Assembly (NCBI GenBank): GCA_025403435.1
Contig: CM046332.1
Location: 3,607,596-3,671,595, forward strand
Origin: Artocarpus heterophyllus
Taxonomy: Eukaryota > Streptophyta > Magnoliopsida > Rosales > Moraceae
Reading direction: 5' to 3'
DNA length: 64,000 nucleotides
Shown here: positions 54,095-64,000 of the stretch, piece after piece
Numbering within the stretch: position 1 is the stretch's first letter
Layout of the letters: the number at the start of each line of letters is the position of its first letter
Made by a program: the position numbers and the translations under genes
Notes under the pieces: model-generated
What the model saw: the letters and a program-made list of their open reading frames with translations, nothing else
Databases searched by the model: none
Told to the model about the DNA's origin: nothing

Positions 54095-55764
54095 GCTCAA
54101 ACATCTTCACTTCTAGAAGATTGCCATTAATTCTAGTTTTGTTGTTAGTTGTGGGAATTATCTACGCAACCGCGGACCCGGCCAAGGACAGAGAGGAGTG
54201 TACTGAGCAGTTGGTGGGGCTGGCGACTTGCTTGCCTTATGTTGGTGGCCAAGCCAAATCCCCCACACCTGACTGCTGCAATGGTCTCCAACAAGTCCTT
54301 AAGAACAACAAGAAGTGCTTGTGTGTCGTCATTCGAGACCGCAACGATCCCGACTTGGGTCTGCAGATCAATGTCACTCTTGCCTTGAGCCTGCCTTCTG
54401 TTTGCAATGCCCCTGCTAATGTCTCTAAATGTCCAGGTACCTTGTTCTGTAATTCAGAACTTATTCATTGTTAGTTTCATAATAAGGTATTATGATGATA
54501 TGTTACACTTTTTTTTTTCTTTTATGAATTGGATGTCTTGAAGTCTTGGAGGAATCTTAGCCACATTTTAACTAAGTTGGCGCCTAACAAGAAAACCACT
54601 AGGTAATTGAGCTATCAACTTCATTAACAGAAAGAAAAACATAAAGGCAACAATAAAGAAAATACAAGCCAAAACGGGTTTGCAGCCTGAAAAAAAAAAA
54701 AAAAAGAAAAAAAAAAACTTGAAGAATGGAAGCAATGCTCAAAGAAGCTAATCTCTAGTGGAAAAACAGCTAAGAAGATGTTACAGAATTTTAAATATAT
54801 ATAAAAATCGTGGAAAAATCAATATATATGGTACACTTCAATTTATTGTATAAATGAAGTCAAAAGAATATATATGGCACACTTCAATTAATTGTAGCAC
54901 TAAGACTTCAAAAGAATATCAGGAGTGTATCTGGACAAAAGAGTTTCAATTTTCAGTAGTAGAAAGGTTACTTGAAACTAATATTGGCCTGTTTTGCTAA
55001 GAACGAATCCGCAACGATGTTCTTGTTGAGTTGGATCTTGTACTGAAATGTTTTGTATATAATTGGATGCAGAGCTTCTAAAGATGGATCCTCATTCACC
55101 AGAAGCTCAAGTTTTCTATCAGTTGGAGAACAACTCTACCAAGACTACCAGCAGTCCTTCTCCAAGTCCTACAGGTACCATAGAATGTGGGTTAATTCCT
55201 TTTATGGCATTAGAATTTTTTTTTTTTAACACTGGTTTTTATTATTGTCTTTTGTGTAGATGTCACACTAGTAATTACTACAAGTAATTATAAAACGCAC
55301 TATCATGACTGTTGCTAAATGCTAGAATAATCTGACATGGTAGTGACACAAATAAAGATAGATTATAAACTTGTGTTATTTTTTAAACGCCTTTTTTTAA
55401 GTGTCACAAAAAATTTAATCCCACACTTTAACAACATGTATTCCTTGACATATATAGATATAAATTTAAGTTACTTGTGAAATGTACCTTTTTCTTCCTC
55501 AACAGGACGGTGAAGAGCCTATTTCTCCACAACTTTCTTTATTTTTCTTCTCTTTTGTTTTTTCCCCCTCTAGATGTATCAAAGCTAAAGTTTTTTTAAA
55601 ATTTTTTGGGGTATTTTTTCATGGCTACAGCTGGGGGTCCTATTAATGCCAGAAGCAAAGGGTTAAGCTCAAGCAGTGGGAGCAGAAAGGAAAGATTAGG
55701 ACGGAAAGCTATTATTGGAAGTGTATTGCTTTTAAAGGTCGTTTCTCTGCAGTTGTTCATGTAG
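54079..55764 (+). CDS. GPI-anchored non-specific lipid-transfer protein (LTPG type), three exons
   Basis: Exons 54079-54436, 55073-55174 and 55631-55764 join in frame to 197 residues; both introns have GT..AG ends and split codons after their first base. Residues 1-32 form a signal peptide with a hydrophobic stretch [14 protein letters not shown]. The mature domain starts near DPAKDREEC and carries eight cysteines at 41, 51, 66, 67, 80, 82, 109 and 118, spaced C-X9-C-X14-CC-X12-CXC-X26-C-X8-C as in plant LTPG proteins. Exon 2 adds a Ser/Thr/Pro linker ([12 protein letters not shown]); exon 3 ends in a Ser patch and a hydrophobic tail ([18 protein letters not shown]) like a GPI signal. Such proteins sit on the outer plasma membrane and take part in cuticle and lipid export; the actual cargo here is unknown. 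The closest group by motif is the YLS3/At1g55260-like LTPGs, from memory. Intact, and the only host gene in the window. Confidence 0.9.
54437..55072 (+). other. Intron 1 of the LTPG gene
   Basis: 636 bases, donor CCAG|GTACCT, acceptor GATGCAG|AG. If retained, translation adds 12 codons with two Cys and stops at 54472-54474. Contains a poly-A tract at about 54690-54717. Confidence 0.88.
55175..55630 (+). other. Intron 2 of the LTPG gene
   Basis: 456 bases, donor ACAG|GTACCA, acceptor CTACAG|CT after a T-rich tract. The first donor context is the same as in intron 1 (CAG|GTACC). Confidence 0.85.
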
Positions 55765-56363
55765 ACAGTTGAAAATGGATTGTTACATTTTAAAATCTTG
55801 TACACCAGTTGTTGTGAGGGGTTTTACTTTGTTCCTTGCACATCCGTGTTCTTATATCTCGAAGAATATCAAAAGGAAAATGGAAGAATTTTTGTGCTTG
55901 TGAAAAAGCATAAATCAAAGTCTCATAACTAGTATATATAATGACTGTTCAAAGGCAGGGATTCTATACAAAAAATAATGTTCTAACTTCTTTATAATCA
56001 TTTTAATACAAATATAATCCTTTTGTGTTCCTTAAACAATACAGACGAGTAAATTCGTTCAAGTGCATTTAATATGATTTAAATTGATTAGAAATTGTTA
56101 CATTGATAGTCACTTTATCAATTGGTGCTAACCAATTAGGGAATAGTATCCAGATTTTCATACAGAATATTAAGTGCCCAAATTTACTCATCTCACTTAA
56201 AAAGGTGAGGGCGATCAAAACCCATTTTTGAAGTAATTCAGAATGATAATTTTTGTGTTAAGGATTCATTTCTCAGCTTGTTACACTAAAACTTAACCTT
56301 GATTTTGAGTTTCAAGAAAACTATGGTCCCAAAGTGTCATTTCTCTATTTTAGAGTATAGTTC
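55765..56363 (+). other. 3' UTR and downstream spacer
   Basis: The 3' UTR starts after TAG at 55762-55764; no strong AATAAA signal is seen, so its end is not fixed. Nothing else recognised up to the copia LTR at 56364. Confidence 0.45.
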
Positions 56364-57356
56364 TATTAGACATGTATGCCCTAAGGAATAAAATGTAATA
56401 TGTTTTTGGAGACGTTTTTATCCATTAAGAATTTATTTATTATTTATATATCAAACCTTGTCTTCTTTACGTTCATATTTGTTGAATGTATGTTAAGCAA
56501 ACAAAAGTCTAAAACTGTCAGTCTAAACCTTTAAAAATTGGGCATATGATGGATAGATTATGCGGAAGACACGATTCTTAAGGTGACGGTCTAATTCATA
56601 AGATCCGCAATCGAGAGAATAAAGTTTGGTGCTTTATTCATGCAAAGATTGTTATGTTGTCTATATCCCTAACGGGAGATGGTTTGTCTTGACTATCGGA
56701 GGTGGACTCCGTAAATAGAAACATTGGCACATTGTCATAGGTGACGATATGTTTATCAGGACATAAAGCGAATTGATTTGGATTAATAATTCTGTCTTGG
56801 CAAATCGATTCACTTTAGATGATCATATGTATTGTATCTTAATCCTGAGATAAATAGTGAGCCCGTTGTCTTGACTTATATCTTTTGATGTACCAAAGGG
56901 AGATATCCACATTTTATGTTAGTACATTTGACGGTACGTTGGAGGCATGACTCTTGATAGCGTAGACCTGTTATTCATAGATATGGAATTCATAGCTCCT
57001 CTTCAGGAGTAGTTGATATCCTTCTATATGCGTTATCTAGTAGTTGGAAAACTTGAACGCTAAACCATTTAAATACATAGGTGTAACCAAATGGTATACC
57101 GTCTTTGAATGGTAAGTTTTTCGATGGTGAGATAATGGAACGTAAGATAAAAATAATCGGAAATGTAAGATAGAATTTATCCTTAAGCCGATTATGGATA
57201 ATCCTATGGGGATACAATACATCATGATATGCCATGTAGACTTAGCTATACGGGCTTCATAATTCTATATAGTTTGAGAGTACAGCTCTGAGCTTTTAGT
57301 GGAGTAGTGTTGGAGTTGACAATTGAAATGTATATCTGGGATTTTAAGTATCATAA
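56364..57356 (+). mobile_element. Copia element E, truncated 5' LTR
   Basis: Begins TATTAGACATGTATGCCC like the other LTRs of the B family and matches their first 990 bases in plus orientation. It stops at tcataa where element C starts; the full LTR continues attatcaggagc at this place. The rest of E is presumably beyond the right edge. Confidence 0.82.
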
Positions 57357-59371
57357 TGTTTGACATGTATTCCCTAAAGAGTAAAAATGTAATAAGTTTT
57401 TGGAGATATTTTTATCAATAAAGAATTTATTTACTGTTTATATACTAAATCTTATCCTCTTTACGATCATATTTGTTGAATATATGTTAAGTAAACAATA
57501 GTCTGAGACTGTTAGTCTAATCCTTTAAGAATTAGGCATATGATGGACAAATTATGCGAAAGACACGATTCTTAAGGAGAAGGTCTAAATCATAAGATCC
57601 GTAATCGAAGGAATAAAGTTGGGCACTTTATTCATGTAAAGATTCTTATGCTATCTATATCCCTATTGGGAGATGGTTTATCTTGACCATCGGAGGTGGA
57701 CTCTATGAATAGAAACATCGGCACGTTGTCATAGGTGACGATGTGTTGGATCGGGACATAAAGTGAATTGATTTGGATTAATGATTCTGTCTCGGCAAAT
57801 GGATTCACTTTGAACAATCATTTGTATTGTATCTTAATCCTAAGATGAATGATGGGCCCGCTGTCTTGACTTATGTCTTTTGATGTACCAAAGGGTGACA
57901 CCCACATCTTAATAATGGTATACATGCCAGTACATTGGAGGCATGACTCGTGGTGGTGTAGACCTGTTATTTATAGATTTGGAATCCATAGCTCATCTTC
58001 AGGAGTAGTGATATCCTCTTATAGGCGTTATCCTGTAATTAAAAAACTAGAGCGCTTAACCATTTGGATACATAGGTGTAACCGAATAGTATACTGTCCT
58101 TGGATGGTAAGTTTTTCGATGATGAGATAATGTAACGTAAGATAAAAATAATCAGAAAGGTAAGACAGAACTTATCCTTAAGCCGATTATGGATAATCCT
58201 ATGGGAATACGATACACTATGATATGTCATGGAGACTCAGCTATACGGGCTTCGTAATTCTATGTAGTTCGAGAGTACAGCTCTAAGCTTTTAGTGGAGT
58301 AGCGTTGGAGTTTATAATTATGAAATGTATATATGGGATATTGGGTTTCATAATTATCAGGAGCTTGAACTATATAGGTCCATTTGGTTTCCTTTGCTAG
58401 CTCACATAATCCTATAACGATACGGCGTGCTTTTTCAATAATTGGTGACTTATGTCAGATTTATTAGATTGGTTAAAATTTAAAAGAATCAGATAATTCA
58501 TGTCTATTTATCAGTTGAATTAATTTTTTATGATAAAATTGATTCAAGATAAACTTGTTGAATTATTAGGATTGGATAATTTTTGTCTGTTTATCTGTTG
58601 ATTTAATTTTTGAATAAATTAGATCAAGATAAACTTATAGGATTATTAGGAATTCATTTATTTCCTTAGAAAATATCTAGATAAAGTTGTTTTAATTAGA
58701 TAACTTTTCTATTGAGTTATTTGAATTAAAACTAAGACTTTATCTTATTGAATCTCGGGTGAAAAATAAAAGATTCGCTGAGATATTTTTGGCAGTTCGG
58801 CATGCCGACCCTCATGTTCGGCCTGCCGATGGACAAGTTCAGCCTGCCGATGTGCGAAAAATAAGATTACGCATTTTCACGTGGATTTTATCAGATATTG
58901 ATTTGAATTTGATTCTGATTTGAATTTTTGAAACCTAATCTTATAAGGACTGACTCCAGACCCAACCTCTATAAATAGGGAGTAAGTCTTAAGAGTTATT
59001 TAGATCAATTGAGAGATTAAGAGTGATACTCTGATGGTGAAAATCTGAAACTCCCTGAGAGCTCTTATTCACAAATCACGAACACTAGCTTTGGGTTCTC
59101 TCAATTGGTTGGAAGGAAGGAGAGTCACCTGGTGGAAGAGCTGTACGTGTGAGCCTACACTCACTCCGATCGTGGATAGAGAATAGCAAAGAAAACCAGT
59201 TGGTTGAGGCTCCTCTGGAACGTTACTTCTCTTCATAAATTGCGGGAGTTCTTCGGCGTTCAAAGGTTAGTAAGATCTGGTTAATTTTGCATATAGCATG
59301 TCAAACTTATGTTTTGAAAAATACTCTGATATAAAATTTTTAAAATTCCGTTGCGTACTATTTTTTCAACA
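57357..59371 (+). repeat. 5' LTR of copia C
   Basis: 2015 bp, TGTTTGACATG...TTTCAACA, same family as the B LTRs in opposite orientation. Palindromic array at 58796-58851. Confidence 0.92.
58796..58851. repeat. Palindromic array in LTR C (three units)
   Basis: Units gttcggcatgccga, gttcggcctgccga and gttcagcctgccga, at about 20-base spacing. Confidence 0.9.
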
Positions 59372-59372
59372 A

Positions 59373-59390
59373 TTGGTATCAGAGCCAGGT
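59373..59390 (+). other. Primer binding site of copia C (tRNA-iMet)
   Basis: TTGGTATCAGAGCCAGGT one base after the LTR end; the match to the initiator tRNA extends beyond the core twelve bases. Confidence 0.92.
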
Positions 59391-61039
59391 TTTTACATAA
59401 ATTTATGAGTTTGTGATCATACTATATGTATAAATTTTGTGATTTTAATCTCTTTTGTGCTTAAATTTAATTTCACAGAGAGTTGGCACTCTAGGTTTCT
59501 ATATATTTTATATCTTGTCATGGATTATGTGGTGAATGTTCATTAATTAACTATGGTTGATTAAATAGTTATTTAATTATTAATTAATTAATTAATTTAT
59601 ACTGGTTATGGTTCCTTAGAGGTTAGAATGTATATCTAAGTTTTTATGTAATTAGATGGCAGACTATCATCTCTGTCTAGGAATTATTATTTATTTTTAA
59701 ATTTGTAAGAATTTTGTAATTAAATAATTATTCAGAGAAGACGAATCTAAAAGGCGAAACTAAAATATGGACGATGACGCTCCCAGGTATCTTTTGAGTC
59801 TCTAATTTTATGTTTTTGAATTGTTGAAAATAAAATTGATGAATTGCATTAAAAATTGTATTTTCTAGAATGGGTGATTTCTGCTCTGTCGGCATGCCAA
59901 ACCATCCAGTTCAACAGGCCGATAGTCACAAATCGACAGGTTGGACGTGAGGTTGGCAGGCCGACAGTAGGGCAAAAATCAGGTGGCTCTGGCGACAGGC
60001 CAAACTTCCAGTTCTGTAGGTCGATCTGTCGTGCATCGACAGGCCGATCTTCAGGTCGATGGGTCATGAATGGCAAGCCGATCACCTAGATCGGCTTGCC
60101 GGCAGAGAGCTAGAAATATTTCCCAAAAATGGTGTAGTTTTAATTTTATTTTTGGGACAATTCTGAGAAACATTGAATTTGGATATGACCAAAAATATGA
60201 GCTATTCGATTCATGTGGGATTGAAGACTTGAAGATGGGCATTATATGCAAAAGGATACAACTTGAGGATTCAAGGATGAAGAATCGATAATATGTTTCG
60301 ATTATTCTCTTGTAATCTTTGATTTCTATTATCTAGGGTGGAACCATAATATTATGGATATTATTATTTTGCTTGTAGCTTTGCTTGTCTGCATTATAAT
60401 ATGATTTGTCATGTATATTGATAACATGTCATATAGAATAGGGAGTACATCTCATATTAAAATTGTTCATGCATGTCTCTTAAAATAAAACCTTGATTTC
60501 AAAAGATTGAGTGGGAGAAGGTTTTCGAAGAGAGGACCTACGGCCTCCATCGTTGGTCCATAGGAAGAACATGGTGGTCCCAACTCCTAGAAAGGGATTT
60601 CTATCATGTACCAGATTGGATCTTTGAGAGGATAAGGTATTTTAGCATGATTTATGGTTGCACACCCCTAGGTGGTGATTATAAATCATGGATAAAATAT
60701 TAAAATGATGGTTATACACTCACGTTAATTTTTTTAATAACCTCCCCTAGGAGCTCTGTTAATAAAATTAATGGCCAAAAAGACGATTATTAATATATGC
60801 TAGATCATATGGGTCCTGGATGGCATATATTAATTAGGAAGGGATCCGTATTCCTGATTGAATTTGGCATGACTTCCCTAGGGGCTTGTTGAATTCAAAG
60901 TTGGGAATTATCGTTGTAAGGTTGTGATATTTTAAAGGTTTTGACACATAAACACATTTTTATGTTTTTACATGATTGTGTTATCTTACTAAATAATTAT
61001 GATATGTTTGGTATATGATTCTTTATTGTAGATTAAAAA
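59391..61039 (+). other. 5' leader of copia C
   Basis: Noncoding, homologous to the copia B leader. Contains the palindromic array at 59888-60102. The open frames over it in both strands come from the repeats. Confidence 0.8.
59888..60102. repeat. Palindromic array in copia C leader (about nine units)
   Basis: Units such as gtcggcatgccaaac, caacaggccgat, ttggcaggccgac, atcgacaggccgat, atggcaagccgat and atcggcttgccggc at 20-30 base spacing, ending just before a stretch conserved with B. Confidence 0.87.
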
Positions 61040-61258
61040 ATGTCTAAAAATGCTTTATCTTCCATACTTGACAAAAACCTATTAACTGAAAAGAATTATA
61101 ATGATTGAAAACGAAATCTGGATATCATCCTCTCCTTTGAGAAACTAAAATTTGTGCTGACAACTCCTTCTCCTCCCGAACCTACGGGAGATTCCACTAA
61201 TGAGTAATTCCAAGCGTACGATCGTTGGAAAGATACAAATGATCAGGCCTGCTGCTAT
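61040..61258 (+). pseudogene. Copia C gag N-terminus, cut by element D
   Basis: ATG at 61040 (MSKNALSSILDKN), then TEKNYND, a TGA where copia B has Trp, RNLDIILSFEKLKFVLTT and PEPTGDSTNE, a second stop, then QAYDRWKDTNDQACCYY up to the LTR of D after exactly 73 codons. Retains the ATG start that element B lost. Confidence 0.85.
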
Positions 61259-63250
61259 TATTAGACATGTATGCCCTAAGGAGTAAAAATATAATATGTT
61301 TGTGAAGACATTTTTATCAATAAAGAATTTATTCATTTATATATGTCAAATCTGGTCCTCTTTACGTTCCTATTTGTTGAATGTATGATAAGCAAATAGT
61401 AGTTTGAAACTGTCAGTCTAAACCTTAAGAATTGAGCATATGATGGGATGATTATACGGAAGACACAATTCTTAAGGTGACGGTCTAAAACATATGATCC
61501 GCAATCGAGGGAAAAAAGTTGGGCGCTTTATTCATGTAAAGATTGTTATGTTGTCTATATCCCTTTTGGGAGAAGGTTTGTCTTAGCCATTGGAGTTGGA
61601 CTCCATGAGTAGAAACATTGGCATGTTGTCATAGGTGACGATATATTGGATCGGGACATAAAGTGAATTGATTTGGGTTAATAATTCTGTCTTGGCAAAT
61701 CGATTCACTTTAGACAGTCATTTGTATTGTATCTTAATCCTGAGATGAATAATGGGCCGGTTGTCTCGACTTGTGTCTTTTGATATGCCAATGGCTGACT
61801 CCGACATCTCAATAGTGGTATGCATGCCGGTACGTTGGAGGCATGACTCTTGATAGCGTAGACTTGTTATTCATAGATATGGAATCCATAGCTTCTCTTT
61901 AGAAGTAATGATATCCTCTTATATGCGTTGTCCTATAATTAAAAAACTGGAGCGCTCAACCATTTGAATACATAGGTGTAACCAAATGGTATACCATCTT
62001 TAGATGGTAAGTTTTCTAACGGTGAGACAATGGAACGTAAGATAAAAATAATCAGAAAGGTAAGACAGAACTTGTCCTTAAGCCGATTATGGATTATCAT
62101 ATGGGGATATGATACACTTTGATATGTCATGGAGACTTACCTACATGAGCTTCGTAATTCTATAAAGTTTGAGAGTGTAGCTCCAAGCTTTTAGTGGAGT
62201 AGTGTTGGAGTTGATAGTTGTGAAATGTATATATGGGATATTGGGTTTCATAATTATCGTGAGCTTGAACTTTATAAGTCCATTTTGGTCCCCCTTTGCT
62301 AGCTCACAAAATCCTGTAACGACATGGCGTGCTTTTCCAATAATTGGTGACTTGTGTCGGAATTATCAGATTGGTTTAAAATTTGTAAGAATCAAATAAT
62401 TCATGTCTGTTTATTGGTTGAATTAATTTTGTAATAAAATTAATTTAAGATAAACTTGTTGAATTATTGGGATCGGATAATTCTTATCTGTTTATCAGTT
62501 GATTTAATTTTGGATAAATTAAATCAAGATAAACTTGTAGAATTATTGTGAGTTGATTTATTTTCTTAGAGATTATCTTGATAAAGTTTGTTTTGATCAG
62601 ATATCTTTTCTATTGGGTTATTTGAATCAAAACTAAGACTTTATCCTATAGAATCTCGGGTGGAAAATAGAAGATTTACGGAGATTTTGTCACGGAAGTT
62701 CGGCCTGCCGATGGGGCCTATTCGGCCTGCCGATCAGCGAGCGATAAGATTACACGTTTTCACACAGATCTTATCAGATATTGATCCAAACTTGATTCTG
62801 TTTCCAGTTTTTGAGACCTAATTTGATAAGAACTAACCCTAGGACCAATAGCTATAAAAAAGGGAGTGAGTCTCATAATTGACTCAGATCAATTGAGAGA
62901 TTATGAGTGATACTCTTCTAGTGAACATCTGAAAACTCCCTGAGAGCTTTTGTTCACAAATCACGAACACTAGCTTTGGGTTCTCTGTCTTGGTTGGAAG
63001 GAGAGTCACCGGTGGAAGAGCTGTACGTGTGAGCCCACACTCACTCTGGTTGTGGATAGAGAATAGCAAAGAAGACCAGTTGGTTGAGGCTCTTCTGGAA
63101 CATTACTTCTCTTCACAGGCTGCAGAGGTTTTTCACACAAGGTTAGTAAGATCTGTCTAATTTATATATATAATATGTCAAACTTGTGTTTTAGAAATTA
63201 CTCTGATGAAAAATTTGTTAAAAATTCTGTTGTGTACCGCATTTCCAACA
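61259..63250 (+). repeat. 5' LTR of copia D
   Basis: 1992 bp, TATTAGACATG...TTTCCAACA, inserted in gag of C. Palindromic units at 62699-62734. The last bases before it (gctat, 61254-61258) are a candidate duplication that cannot be checked. Confidence 0.92.
62699..62734. repeat. Palindromic units in LTR D (two units)
   Basis: Two TTCGGCCTGCCGATC-like units, 24 bases apart, both unmutated in the core. Confidence 0.9.
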
Positions 63251-63251
63251 A

Positions 63252-63265
63252 ATGGTATCAGAGCC
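63252..63265 (+). other. Primer binding site of copia D (tRNA-iMet)
   Basis: ATGGTATCAGAGCC one base after the LTR end at 63250. Confidence 0.92.
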
Positions 63266-63760
63266 AATTTTTTTTTTATAAATTTACAAGTTTGTGATCA
63301 TGATATATGCATAAATTTTGTGATCTTTATCGCTCCTATGCTTGAATTGAATTTTATAGAGAGATAGCACTCTAGGTTTCTAATAAAATATATGTTGTCA
63401 TGGATTATGTAGTGAATGTTTATTAATTAATTATGGTTGATTAAATCATTGTTTAATTATTTATAAATTAATTAATACAAATTATGGTTCCTTAGAGTTT
63501 AGAATGTATATCTAGGTTTTTCATGTAATTAGATGGTGGACTATCACCTTCATCTAGGAATTATTATTTATTTTAAATTTATAAAATTTTGTAATTAAAT
63601 AATTATTCAGAGAAGACGGATCTAGAATACAGATCTAGAAAAATGATGATGGCGCCCCCAGGTATTTCCTAAGTCTCTAAATTTATGTTTTTGAATTGTT
63701 GAAAATAAAATTGATGAATTGCATTAAAATTGTATTTTCTGGAATGAGGGATTACTACTC

Positions 63761-64000
63761 AGTCAGCATGCCGGACATCACAGTTCGACATGCCGATGGT
63801 CACAGATCGGCAGGCTGGACGTGTGATTCGGCAGGCCGACAGTGGGGCAGAAATTGGCTGGCTCTACCGGCAGGCCAAACTTTTAGTTCGACAAGCCGAA
63901 CTTTCGTGGGTCGGCAAGTCGATCTTTTCGATCGGCAGGCCGATGAAGCATGACCGGTAGGCCGATCACCTAGATCAGCCTGCCAACCGAGAGCTGGAAA
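63761..64000. repeat. Palindromic array in copia D leader (runs to the window edge)
   Basis: About ten units, several unmutated (tcggcaggccga at 63830 and 63934), in the same place as in leaders B and C. The array end is at or just past the window edge. Confidence 0.87.

Larger units (their letters stand above)
57357..64000 (+). mobile_element. Copia element C (B family), interrupted by element D
   Basis: Plus strand. 5' LTR 57357-59371, primer site, leader and the first 73 gag codons to 61258, where element D begins. The 3' part lies outside the window. It seems to have inserted into the LTR of E; a possible duplication CATAA at 57352-57356 cannot be checked. Confidence 0.85.
61259..64000 (+). 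mobile_element. Copia element D (B family), 5' end only
   Basis: LTR, primer site and leader of a third nested plus-strand copy; the body lies beyond the window. Confidence 0.88.

Noticed and set aside
54149..54388. 79-codon plus-strand ORF inside the LTPG gene
   Set aside because: It is another frame of exon 1, without support; the main frame has the full eight-cysteine pattern.
59373..59390. Possible tRNA-Met gene
   Set aside because: Only the primer-site complement of the tRNA 3' end is present; no cloverleaf follows.
59849..60089. Open frames on both strands over the leader array
   Set aside because: GC-rich palindromic units lack stops in several frames; frames differ between copies B, C and D.
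63696..63953. 85-codon ORF near the right edge
   Set aside because: Same artefact over the palindromic array of leader D.

Overview
The window looks like nuclear DNA of a flowering plant, most likely a eudicot. It is AT-rich, has one intron-containing host gene of a plant-specific family, and is otherwise filled with nested long-LTR retrotransposons whose primer sites match plant initiator tRNA-Met. The species cannot be named from sequence alone. No rRNA gene, tRNA gene or CRISPR array was seen.

Layout. (1) 1-4033: 5' LTR (2062-4033) and leader of an old minus-strand Ty1/copia element (called F) that runs off the left edge. (2) 4034-4636 and 37300-38690: two halves of an old plus-strand copia relic (G, Ale/Retrofit-like), split by (3) copia element A (4642-37294, minus, 5-bp duplication TTAGT). 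A was later hit twice: by gypsy element 1 (8466-19170, minus, duplication AAGTA) between its integrase and RT parts, and by gypsy element 2 (23493-35787, plus, duplication TAGAA) inside its 5' LTR. (4) 39616-48784: copia element B (minus, duplication CAGTG), with most of its RT deleted. (5) 48790-53540: gene-poor DNA with inverted dispersed repeats. (6) 54079-55764: a three-exon gene for a GPI-anchored lipid-transfer protein, the only convincing host gene. (7) 56364-64000: three plus-strand copies of the B family nested in each other (E, hit by C, hit by D), all running off the right edge.

Both gypsy elements are chromoviruses (gag-PR-RT-RH-INT-chromodomain, Tekay/Del-like, LTRs of about 3 kb). 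All polyproteins are broken, mostly by stop codons explained by C-to-T or G-to-A change (CGA to TGA, CAA to TAA, TGG to TGA/TAG), as expected for silenced, methylated copies. None looks autonomous.

The most unusual signal is a short GC-rich palindromic unit, TCGGC-NN-GCCGA, repeated in arrays. It occurs in the LTRs of gypsy element 1 and also in the LTRs and pre-gag leaders of the unrelated copia B family. Array length differs between the two LTRs of single elements. Gypsy element 2 carries a different palindromic array (RTAC-N-GTAY) in its LTRs and an extra broken ORF between primer site and gag.
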